Source: an uncultured Bacteroidales bacterium (GTDB lineage: Bacteria; Bacteroidota; Bacteroidia; Bacteroidales; P3). From it: DNA of 64,000 bases. Shown piece after piece: positions 54,798 to 61,244 of the stretch. The stretch is taken from NCBI GenBank assembly GCA_937886715.1, contig CAKZZD010000045.1, forward strand, positions 61,783-125,782, read 5' to 3'. The translations under genes and the position numbers were made by a program. Numbering within the stretch: position 1 is the stretch's first letter; each line of letters begins with the position of its first letter. Below the pieces are notes generated by a model. The model made no database searches and was not told the DNA's origin. It saw nothing but the letters and a program-made list of their open reading frames with translations.

Positions 54798-56243
54798 ATG
54801 AAACAGTCCGTCCTCCTCTTGGCCCTTTGCCTTATGCCGCTTTGCGTTGTCGCGCAGGAGTCTGCCTTCCAGGCCGACGCGCGTCCTTCTGTGCAGCTCC
54901 AGGGCTACACCGGGTCCGTGATGATGATGGACAACCAGCTCCTATGCCAGGCTTCCGGCATTCTCTTCAATGCCGGCCGTATTGACGGCCAGGTGGTGGC
55001 CTATGCCGCCGACACGCAATTTGTCAAGCTGCATTCCGACGTGACCTTTGTCACGCGCCACCCCTCCGGCGACATCTATTTCACCCGCCCCGACCGCCGC
55101 GGCCATTCTTATCTCTATTGCGCACATACCGATACCACCAAGAGCGGGCGCCCGAAGACCTCTGTCGACAAGGTCGATCTTGGGGGCTACACGGTCGAGC
55201 ACCCTGCATTCACCGCCGACGGCCGGATCATGGTCTTCTCTTCCCGTGGCAAAAACCCCGACCGTTCCGACTACGATCTCTGGTATTCGGTCTTCAACGA
55301 GGGCAAATGGCAGCGTCCGCTCAACCTCGGTCCGCGCCTCAACACCTCCGCCGACGATGTCGCGCCGTCGCTCTACCGCGGCATGCTCTTCTTCGCCTCC
55401 AATGGACATTCGGCCGATCCGCTCCATTTCAACATCTACTCCTCCCAACTCATCTCCACCCGCGTCACCGGCGACACCGTCGGCATGCTGCAGATCGGAC
55501 GTTCGCACGTCCAGCGCTTGCCGTTCAACATCCCTGGCCTCGACAATATTGATTTTGCCGTTGACACGGCCGGTGCCTATTGCTATTTTGTCACCCGCAC
55601 CCGCGATTCGGTCACCACTCTCCATGCCTTTCCCGGCATGCCCGACGGCGTGATGCTTTGGGGCCGCGTGTCCGATGCCAAGGGCGTGGCCATCCCCAAT
55701 GTTGCCATCGAGGTGTCGTCCGACGGCATGGCGGTCTGCCGCACTGCTACCGACAACGACGGCATCTATCGTCTCTATCTACGTTCCGATGCCGACTATC
55801 AAATCCTCTATCGCATCGCCAACCATTTTGCCGATCGCTATGCCATTCACACGGCCGCTGCCGACCCGGAACGCATCATCTCCGAAACCCGCCGCGACGT
55901 GGTCCTCGACCGCATCGAGCTCGACCGTCGCCATATCTACATGGACCTCTTCGGCCCCAACGCCGATGTCGAGCTCAGCGCCTATGGCCGCAACCAATTG
56001 GCACCTCTGGTGCAGTTCCTCGTCGACAATCCCACGCTCAGCGCCACGCTCTCGCTCAGCAACGACCTCACCGACAACCCCAACTTCAACCGCTATCTCA
56101 CCGACAGCCGCCTCCTCTCGCTCCAGCGCCATCTCCAGCCGCTGCTTCCGTCGTCGGTGCGCCTCACCTTCGAAAACGCTTCGCCGGTCTCCGATGCCAC
56201 CGCCTCCGGACAGTCGCGTCTGGTGGTCGTCATCTCGCGTTGA
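54798..56243 (+). CDS. Secreted beta-propeller / OmpA-like protein (PorE-like)
   Basis: 481-residue exported protein, signal MKQSVLLLALCLMPLCVVAQ. Residues about 50-280 are PD40/WD40-like propeller strands (GDIYFTRPDRRGHSYLYCA, HPAFTADGRIMVFSSRGKN, DDVAPSLYRGMLFFASNGH). Residues about 290-370 resemble a carboxypeptidase regulatory domain (GRVSDAKGVAIPNVAIEVSS). The last ~110 look like an OmpA C-terminal peptidoglycan-binding domain, keeping the D..N..L...R pattern in SNDLTDNPNFNRYLTDSRLL. The order matches PorE of the T9SS except that PorE's N-terminal TPR segment is missing. Role inferred only. The gene follows lon by 17 bases. Confidence 0.75.
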   Translation: MKQSVLLLALCLMPLCVVAQESAFQADARPSVQLQGYTGSVMMMDNQLLCQASGILFNAGRIDGQVVAYAADTQFVKLHSDVTFVTRHPSGDIYFTRPDRRGHSYLYCAHTDTTKSGRPKTSVDKVDLGGYTVEHPAFTADGRIMVFSSRGKNPDRSDYDLWYSVFNEGKWQRPLNLGPRLNTSADDVAPSLYRGMLFFASNGHSADPLHFNIYSSQLISTRVTGDTVGMLQIGRSHVQRLPFNIPGLDNIDFAVDTAGAYCYFVTRTRDSVTTLHAFPGMPDGVMLWGRVSDAKGVAIPNVAIEVSSDGMAVCRTATDNDGIYRLYLRSDADYQILYRIANHFADRYAIHTAAADPERIISETRRDVVLDRIELDRRHIYMDLFGPNADVELSAYGRNQLAPLVQFLVDNPTLSATLSLSNDLTDNPNFNRYLTDSRLLSLQRHLQPLLPSSVRLTFENASPVSDATASGQSRLVVVISR

Positions 56244-56387
56244 AGTTTGCCCCATTTTCTTTCATTCTCGCTTTCAAAAATCCCGATTGTCAGCACTCTT
56301 GTGCCGGCATTTTTCATTTTGTGTCGTTCTGTAACTGTTTGATACATCGCTTCTCTGCCGGTTTGTTGCACTTTTCTTGAAAAAAAA

Positions 56388-56419
56388 TTTGGTCAATTTG
56401 CGGAATCTTCGTACTTTTG
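56388..56419 (+). promoter_or_regulatory. Promoter of the tRNA-Pro gene
   Basis: TTTG at 56388-56391, a 20-base spacer and TACTTTTG at 56412-56419 fit the Bacteroidota consensus. It lies about 48 bases before the tRNA. Confidence 0.7.
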
Positions 56420-56466
56420 CACCCGATTTCGAAAGAGGAAACATCGCGAAATCACCCATTATTGTT

Positions 56467-56540
56467 CGGGGTGTGGCGCAGTTGGCTAGCGCACTTGCAT
56501 GGGGTGCAAGGGGTCGAAAGTTCGAGTCTTTTCACCCCGA
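56467..56540 (+). tRNA. tRNA-Pro (anticodon GGG)
   Basis: All arms fold: acceptor CGGGGTG with CACCCCG, D stem GCGC/GCGC, anticodon stem CTTGC/GCAAG around the loop ATGGGGT (anticodon GGG), T stem GAAAG/CTTTT (one G-T pair) with loop TTCGAGT. The discriminator base is A and no CCA is encoded. 74 bases. Confidence 0.95.
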
Positions 56541-56552
56541 CAATATCAAAAG

Positions 56553-56589
56553 AAAGCACGGAGTCTGATGGCTCCGTGCTTTTCTTTTT
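56553..56589 (+). terminator. Terminator after tRNA-Pro
   Basis: AAAGCACGGAG (56553-56563) pairs exactly with CTCCGTGCTTT (56572-56582) around an 8-base loop and is followed by TCTTTTT. It lies 13 bases after the tRNA. Confidence 0.85.
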
Positions 56590-56598
56590 CCCCGCTGG

Positions 56599-56733
56599 CT
56601 ACATCAGGTTCACAAACCCTCCCACCAGCGAGGTGGCGTTTTCAAGCAGCGCGCCTGCCAGCGCCGACAGCACCGCTATTACCACCTTGATCCATTTCTG
56701 CACCTTTTCGGGATCGATCTTTTCTTTGCTCAT
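56599..56733 (-). CDS. Small membrane peptide (smalltalk-like)
   Basis: 44-residue peptide from ATG 56733: MSKEKIDPEKVQKWIKVVIA, then VLSALAGALLENATSLVGG, then FVNLM. A short basic/amphipathic start and one hydrophobic helix recall the very small 'smalltalk' proteins annotated in Bacteroidota, which often sit near HU-like or DUF6266 genes. It begins 15 bases after the DUF6266 stop on the same strand, so the two are probably one message. Function unknown. Confidence 0.65.
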   Translation of the reverse strand: MSKEKIDPEKVQKWIKVVIAVLSALAGALLENATSLVGGFVNLM

Positions 56734-56748
56734 CTTTTCCTCCCGCTT

Positions 56749-57369
56749 TTAGACGATTTCCACAGTTCCGATGTAGCTGCTCTCGCTGGCACCGTTCTTG
56801 CCGGCCACAAAGCCCCACACATGTACCGTCGAGCCGCTCCAGCTGCCGTCCGCCTGCACGCTCACGCTTCCCGTCGCGATGTCGGCACCTGCGCTCAGCT
56901 TGCCGGCCATGGCCTCTTCCGAATAGACGAACAGATACACCTTCTTCTCGCCCTCGTCGTCGCCACCGGCACCGCTGAAGTTCACCGTCACATTGTTGCC
57001 GCTTGCGGCCGATGCGCTGCCGAAGCTCGGTGTGGTCAGCCTGCCCTGTGCCAGCAGCAGCTGGTTGTATTTCACCTCCATCTGCTCGTCGATGGCTGCT
57101 ATGTTGGCCGACACGAACGCATTGCCCGTCGTGTGGCGGTGCTGTTTGGCCACCGCTGCAAAGCCCAGGTCGATGGCGCTCTTCATCGCCGAACTCATCT
57201 TGATGATCTTGCCGAAGCGCTCGCGCACCAGCATCTGTGCCTTCGTTCTCGGATTGGCCATCTTGCCCACATAGGCCCGCATGAATGCTTTGCCATGCAC
57301 TTTGTAGCCGACCACGGTTCCCACTTTGCCTTCGAATCCGTCGAGGATTCCCATGTTGATTTTACCCAT
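56749..57369 (-). CDS. DUF6266 family protein
   Basis: 206-residue protein starting MGKINMGILDGFEGKVGTVV, then GYKVHGKAFMRAYVG. This N-terminus (GILGGFSGKVGTVVGY.W.G..) is the signature of DUF6266, a Bacteroidota family that tends to occur in accessory regions. The middle is helical (MLVRERFGKIIKMSSAMKSA) and the C-terminal ~90 residues are beta-rich, Ig-like (VTVNFSGAGGDDEGEKKVYLFVYS). There is no signal peptide. The open frame continues 44 codons upstream in low-quality sequence; ATG 57369 is the family start. Function unknown. Confidence 0.82.
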   Translation of the reverse strand: MGKINMGILDGFEGKVGTVVGYKVHGKAFMRAYVGKMANPRTKAQMLVRERFGKIIKMSSAMKSAIDLGFAAVAKQHRHTTGNAFVSANIAAIDEQMEVKYNQLLLAQGRLTTPSFGSASAASGNNVTVNFSGAGGDDEGEKKVYLFVYSEEAMAGKLSAGADIATGSVSVQADGSWSGSTVHVWGFVAGKNGASESSYIGTVEIV

Positions 57370-57620
57370 AATTGAAATGTTTTTTTGTTTGGTTAAACTG
57401 ATTTGTTGATTTGTCCTTTGCCGACGGTTCCGCACCGGTCGGTTCCGCACTTGCCCGGGATTTGTGCCTCGCTTCCCTGTCCGCCCGTCGACACCAAACA
57501 ATATAAGCCCTCGTGGCCCGATTTCGTCAAAACTATCCTACGTTCTCACCATTTCACATATAAACTCACCTTTCACACCCTTCGTCCCGTCCTCCACGTC
57601 GCCATTTTTTTGCCCCTTTT

Positions 57621-57652
57621 TTTGTCCGTATGGCAAATTCTTCGTATCTTTG
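57621..57652 (+). promoter_or_regulatory. Promoter of the restriction-modification module
   Basis: TTTG at 57621-57624, a 20-base spacer and TATCTTTG at 57645-57652 match the Bacteroidota consensus. Transcription should begin near 57659, leaving a leader of about 220 bases before the first ATG at 57880. The stretch 57370-57620 shows no gene. Confidence 0.75.
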
Positions 57653-57727
57653 CATCCGTAAATCATCAGATATTAACCAAACAACCCCTATCGGAGAAGC
57701 ACTATAAAGTTTAAAGACATATTATAA

Positions 57728-57888
57728 AGCGTTTTCGCTCCATCTAGCCATCTTGAAGTTCCACAAATCAAGCCAAGTTAGTAAAGCGGTAAACGCTCAC
57801 GAGGTATCGTGGGCTTTACTTATACTTGGCAGGTCGTGGAACACCTAAGATGGCGTAAGATAAAGTTCCACGATTTTTTATGCCAAGT
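57728..57888 (+). promoter_or_regulatory. Structured leader with two mutually exclusive folds (putative cis-regulatory RNA)
   Basis: A small hairpin AGCG-TTTT-CGCT (57728-57739) is followed by a long nested hairpin: GCCATCTT 57747-57754 with AAGATGGC 57847-57854; GTTCCAC 57758-57764 with GTGGAAC 57836-57842; GCCAAGT 57772-57778 with ACTTGGC 57824-57830; GTAAAGC 57781-57787 with GCTTTAC 57813-57819; CACGA 57798-57802 with TCGTG 57807-57811. The strings GTTCCAC and GCCAAGT occur again downstream at 57865-57871 and 57882-57888. The strand 57824-57842 can therefore pair either with the upstream or with the downstream copies. The downstream pairing forms a terminator and covers the ATG at 57880. 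I do not recognise a named riboswitch class. Confidence 0.7.
57834..57879 (+). terminator. Terminator-like hairpin directly before the first module gene
   Basis: TCGTGGAAC (57834-57842) pairs exactly with GTTCCACGA (57865-57873), followed by six Ts at 57874-57879 and then the ATG at 57880. It competes with the upstream fold for the strand 57836-57842, the arrangement expected of an attenuator. Confidence 0.7.
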
Positions 57889-58524
57889 AACGAAAACCCT
57901 AAATCTCAAATCAAGAGCCGCCAGCGGGTGGCTCAGCACGGCGAGGTGTTCACCAATCCACGCGAGGTGAACGCCATGCTCGACCTGGTGCGCGACGAGT
58001 CCTACCGGCTCGACAGCCGCTTCCTCGAGCCCGCCTGCGGCGACGGCAATTTCCTTATCGAAATCCTGCGCCGCAAACTTTCACTTATTGAAAACATCAG
58101 GTCTCAAACCGAATGGGAATTCCGCAGCCTCATCGCCGTGGGTTCCTGCTATGGCATCGAGTTGCTCGAGGACAACGCCGCGATATGTCGTCAGCGGCTG
58201 CTTGCCGAAGTGATAGCGCAAAAGGGCGGTGAAGGCTGCTCTAATGGATATACGGAGAGTTTGCGATATATGCTCCAGAAAAACATCGTCTGCGGCGACG
58301 CACTCACCTATCGCACCGCCGACGGCAGGCCCATCACCTTCAGCGAGTGGACACCCATCGCCGGCAGCATGCAGTTCGCCCGGCGCGACTTCCAGTTCGA
58401 CTTCCTCGTCAACCAGACCCACCAGTATTCCCTCTTCGACGAGCAGGGCGAGGCGCAGAGCTTTGACGAACCCATAAAGTCATATCCGCCTGTTCATTAC
58501 ACTCAACTTTTCACCCAAGCCTAA
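57880..58524 (+). CDS. SAM-fold protein related to adenine methylases but lacking NPPY (module subunit M1)
   Basis: 214 residues. SRQRVAQHGEVFTNPREVNAMLDLV followed by SRFLEPACGDGNFLIEILRRKL gives motifs X and I of N6-adenine DNA methylases, so SAM binding is likely. The string QFDFLVNQTHQYSLF stands where the catalytic NPPY motif would be; no NPPY, DPPY or SPPY is present. As I recall, related Bacteroidota proteins annotated as 'restriction endonuclease subunit M' share this absence, so it may be a non-catalytic partner rather than a damaged gene. The ATG sits right at the end of the leader's T-tract. The next methylase gene starts 50 bases later. Confidence 0.75.
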   Translation: MPSNENPKSQIKSRQRVAQHGEVFTNPREVNAMLDLVRDESYRLDSRFLEPACGDGNFLIEILRRKLSLIENIRSQTEWEFRSLIAVGSCYGIELLEDNAAICRQRLLAEVIAQKGGEGCSNGYTESLRYMLQKNIVCGDALTYRTADGRPITFSEWTPIAGSMQFARRDFQFDFLVNQTHQYSLFDEQGEAQSFDEPIKSYPPVHYTQLFTQA

Positions 58525-58574
58525 CCGCGTCAGCCACTAACACATTAACACATTGACACATTAACGCATTCATC

Positions 58575-60143
58575 ATGAATTATTCACCGGACATACTGAA
58601 CTGCCTGGCCAACCTCAGCAGCGACGAGGTCTTCACCTCGCCCGAGCTGGCCAACCGTATGCTCGACCTGCTGCCGCAGGAGCTCTTCCGCAGCCCCCGG
58701 ACGCGCTTCCTTGACCCCTGCTCGAAGAGCGGCGTCTTCCTGCGCGAGATTGCCAAACGGCTGCTGGCTGGACTCGAGGCGGAAATTCCCGACCTGCAGC
58801 AGCGCATCGACCACATCATGACCCGTCAGGTCTTCGGCATCGCCTGCACCGACCTCACCGCCGAGATGAGCCGTCGCACACTCTACTGCTCCAAGCTCGC
58901 CAACGGCGACTACAGCGTCAGCACCGCCTTCCGCGACGTACAGGGCAACCTCCGATACGACCGCTGCCTCCACACCTGGAACGCCCAAGGCCGCTGCGAA
59001 CACTGCGGCGCCAGCAAAGGCGAGTACCTCCGCACCGACAGCCGCGAGACCTACGCCTATCCCTTTATTCATAAATCAATCAACGAAATATTCCATAAAG
59101 ATATGCAATTCGACGTAATCATAGGCAACCCGCCATACCAGATGAATGTTGGTAATGAAGGTGGTAATAGCTCAAAAGCCAAATCGATATATCATCTTTT
59201 TATGGTACAGGCCGAGAAAGTTAATCCAAAATATATTGTTATGGTAATTCCATCTCGTTGGATGACGCGTAGTACAGAAGGTATTCCTGACGAGTGGGTC
59301 GATTCTATGCTAAGATCAAATAAAATAGTTGAAATGCATGACCATGCTGACTCCAATGATTTTTTTCCAACATTGGCTCAGCCAATTAAGGGCGGTGTGC
59401 AATACTTTCTTTGGTGCAATACATATAATGGTAAGTGCCATTATTTCTATTATCCGGTTATGAATGAAGTGTCTGAACGCTATAATTATTTGGACTCTAC
59501 AGGGTCAGGATTTGTAATTAGAGATCCAAGGGCATATTCAATTATAGAGCGTATTATGGCAAAGGAAGGCAGGTATTTTGAAAATGATATTTGTAATTTT
59601 TCTTCATTAGTCAGCCCAAAAGATTTCTTTACAAATAAAGAAACTCTGACATCTAGTTGGAAAGGATATCATGGGCATAAAACATCTGAATACCCAATCA
59701 AATATTACATAAGTAAATCTTTTAATGATATCCCTTTTGGGTGGGTATCAGAACTGCAAATATCAAAAAATAGGCAGGCTATACCTCTTTACAAAGTGTT
59801 TATTCCTGCTGCTGCTGGTAGTGGTAATGACGATAAGGTATTAGGAGAACCATTTTATGGAGAACCAGGGAGTGTATGCTCTCAAACTTATCTTGTAATT
59901 GGCTATAATCATAATTTTGATAAAGTTCAATGCTTGAATGTCATTAGTTATATTAAAACTAGATTCTTTCGATATTTGGTTTCCATTAAAAAGAAAACAC
60001 AAAATGGGCCAAGGCATGTGTATCAACTCGTTCCCCTGCAGGATTTCTCCCATCCATGGACGGACGAGATGCTGTATAAGAAATACGGCCTGACGAAGGA
60101 CGAGATTGCCTTTATCGAGAGTATGATCCGCCCGATGGAGTAA
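58575..60143 (+). CDS. Eco57I-type N6-adenine DNA methylase (module subunit M2), mosaic gene
   Basis: 522 residues. DEVFTSPELANRMLDLL and RFLDPCSKSGVFLREIAKRLL are motifs X and I, a cysteine set in CLHTWNAQGRCEHCGAS suggests a small zinc site, and FDVIIGNPPYQMN (near residue 184) is the catalytic motif IV of adenine methylases. The rest, to about residue 480, should be the target-recognition region. Base composition changes sharply: the first ~490 bases and the last ~120 are GC-rich like the neighbours, while about 59063-60022 is clearly AT-rich. The gene looks like a GC-rich shell with a foreign core that includes the catalytic and recognition parts. The last 35 codons recur, diverged, beyond the IS200-like element. 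Confidence 0.85.
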   Translation: MNYSPDILNCLANLSSDEVFTSPELANRMLDLLPQELFRSPRTRFLDPCSKSGVFLREIAKRLLAGLEAEIPDLQQRIDHIMTRQVFGIACTDLTAEMSRRTLYCSKLANGDYSVSTAFRDVQGNLRYDRCLHTWNAQGRCEHCGASKGEYLRTDSRETYAYPFIHKSINEIFHKDMQFDVIIGNPPYQMNVGNEGGNSSKAKSIYHLFMVQAEKVNPKYIVMVIPSRWMTRSTEGIPDEWVDSMLRSNKIVEMHDHADSNDFFPTLAQPIKGGVQYFLWCNTYNGKCHYFYYPVMNEVSERYNYLDSTGSGFVIRDPRAYSIIERIMAKEGRYFENDICNFSSLVSPKDFFTNKETLTSSWKGYHGHKTSEYPIKYYISKSFNDIPFGWVSELQISKNRQAIPLYKVFIPAAAGSGNDDKVLGEPFYGEPGSVCSQTYLVIGYNHNFDKVQCLNVISYIKTRFFRYLVSIKKKTQNGPRHVYQLVPLQDFSHPWTDEMLYKKYGLTKDEIAFIESMIRPME

Positions 60144-60164
60144 CACGGTATGACGATGACAGCG

Positions 60165-60870
60165 CCAATCACAGCCTCGGAGAGGCTCACTCTCGGTAAC
60201 CCCGCACAAGCCCGTCAGGGCGCAGTGTGGGGTGATGCACATGCCTGTGCGACCAGCGTGCCGGCGGCACGCGCTCTCAGATGGTCAGTCCTTGAGAAAG
60301 TACTCCTCTTTTATCTCCACTCCCCATTCTCTCAGCAGAGCCCTGTACTCGTCTGCAAAACTAACCCGTTGATGATGTTCTTTCTGATTTCTGATATAGT
60401 TGACGATCGTCTCCTTGTCGCGTACACTGTAGGTGAAGGCGCCGTACTCGTGTCCCCAGCCTCGAAAATTCGGGAACATGGGGGTTGCCTTCATCCATTT
60501 GCTTGTAAAAGTCTTGACAGACTGCACGTATTGCGCTATCGACAGTGTGGACGGCAGCGACACAAAGATATGCACATGGTCGGGCATACCACCGATACGA
60601 AACACCTTGCCTCCAAGATTATTGGTCTGTTCCATGATGACAGCATACAGTTCTCGTTCATGATCAAGCGTGATGGTTTGTTCACTCTGATAGGTGCGGA
60701 ATACAATATGATAGTATGTCTGAATATAACTCATTATTTTATAACGAAAAGTGAACGGAATAATTGTGCAGGGGAAGAGAGCGCATCTCTTCGAGACGCA
60801 TGTCGCCCATCGTTGTTATTGCCCCACACTGCGTGCGGGGTTATTGAGAGTCAGTGCCTCCGGCACTGGC
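60165..60870 (-). mobile_element. IS200/REP-type element between inverted hairpins
   Basis: A single Y1 transposase gene lies between two related ends in inverted orientation. The left end has AACCCCGCAC (60198-60207) pairing with GTGTGGGG around an inner GCCC-GTCA-GGGC hairpin. The right end (CCCCACACTGC, then GTGCGGGGTT, 60822-60842) is its reverse complement with the inner 14 bases missing. GAGAGT..AG..GCCTC outside each hairpin also matches in inverted form. Extra small hairpins lie at 60236-60250, 60256-60272 and 60852-60868. Exact boundaries are approximate. Confidence 0.7.
60285..60734 (-). CDS. tnpA: IS200/IS605-family Y1 transposase
   Basis: 149-residue single-strand DNA transposase. 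The HUH motif is HVHIF in GGMPDHVHIFVSLP near residue 52. The nucleophilic Tyr is expected in the helix ETIVNYIRNQKEHHQ near residue 112, and the following Q and HH fit the family. The N-terminus (SYIQTYYHIVFRTYQSEQTI) is typical. It appears intact. No accessory tnpB is present. It lies opposite in direction to the methylase and helicase genes flanking it. Confidence 0.92.
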   Translation of the reverse strand: MSYIQTYYHIVFRTYQSEQTITLDHERELYAVIMEQTNNLGGKVFRIGGMPDHVHIFVSLPSTLSIAQYVQSVKTFTSKWMKATPMFPNFRGWGHEYGAFTYSVRDKETIVNYIRNQKEHHQRVSFADEYRALLREWGVEIKEEYFLKD

Positions 60871-60895
60871 ATGCTGAGACATATCCCCGCCTCTC

Positions 60896-61000
60896 CAGGA
60901 TTTCTCCCACCCGTGGACGGACGAGATGCTTTACAAGAAATACGGCCTGACGGAGGACGAGATCGCCTTTATCGAGGGTATGATCCGTCCGATGGATTGA
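60896..61000 (+). pseudogene. 3' remnant of a second M2-type methylase gene
   Basis: Reading CAG at 60896 gives QDFSHPWTDEMLYKKYGLTE, then DEIAFIEGMIRPMD and a TGA. This is the same length as, and close to, the last 34 residues of the intact methylase (60039-60143), with several silent and a few coding differences. No start or upstream methylase sequence precedes it; the IS200-like right end does. It is therefore a leftover of a second, diverged allele rather than a fresh duplication. Confidence 0.88.
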
Positions 61001-61123
61001 CAGCACATCGACATTTGATAACGACATATATATAAACACCACAGAACCAAAAAGTTGCATTATTAAACAAGCTAATTTATGGCTATTGTTGTAAATCGCT
61101 GACATTCAACGCCCTCTACTGAG

Positions 61124-61213
61124 CCCCTCCAACCCCCCTCCAACCCCTCGCCATCCTTTGTCCGAAAAATTTTGGGGTGGAGATGGAGAGGGGTTGGAGA
61201 GGGGTTGGAGGGG
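61124..61213. repeat. Inverted-repeat element built of 11-base units (copy 3)
   Basis: The right arm has GAGGGGTTGGA twice in tandem plus GGGG (61188-61213). The left arm (61124-61149) is its reverse complement apart from one base. The loop is 38 bases. Same architecture as the elements at 16.4 and 41.4 kb but a different unit sequence. The remaining gap between the methylase remnant and the helicase (61001-61244) holds no gene that I can see. Confidence 0.85.
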
Positions 61214-61244
61214 ATATGCGGCAACGACTCATTGACAGACATTT

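Noticed and set aside
57747..57854. Integron attC site, retron RNA or TnpB guide RNA as explanation of the leader hairpin
   Set aside because: No integrase, reverse transcriptase or TnpB gene is in the window, and I could not place a pair of GTTRRRY-type core sites. The position right after a promoter and before an ATG fits a leader better, though a mobile hairpin is not formally excluded.
57747..57854. Invertible promoter flanked by inverted repeats
   Set aside because: The complementary arms are interrupted by several unpaired bases, the predicted promoter lies outside them, and no recombinase gene is near.
60150..60284. A short gene between the methylase stop and the transposase
   Set aside because: The stretch is taken up by hairpins of the element's left end, and the open frames there have no plausible start or composition.
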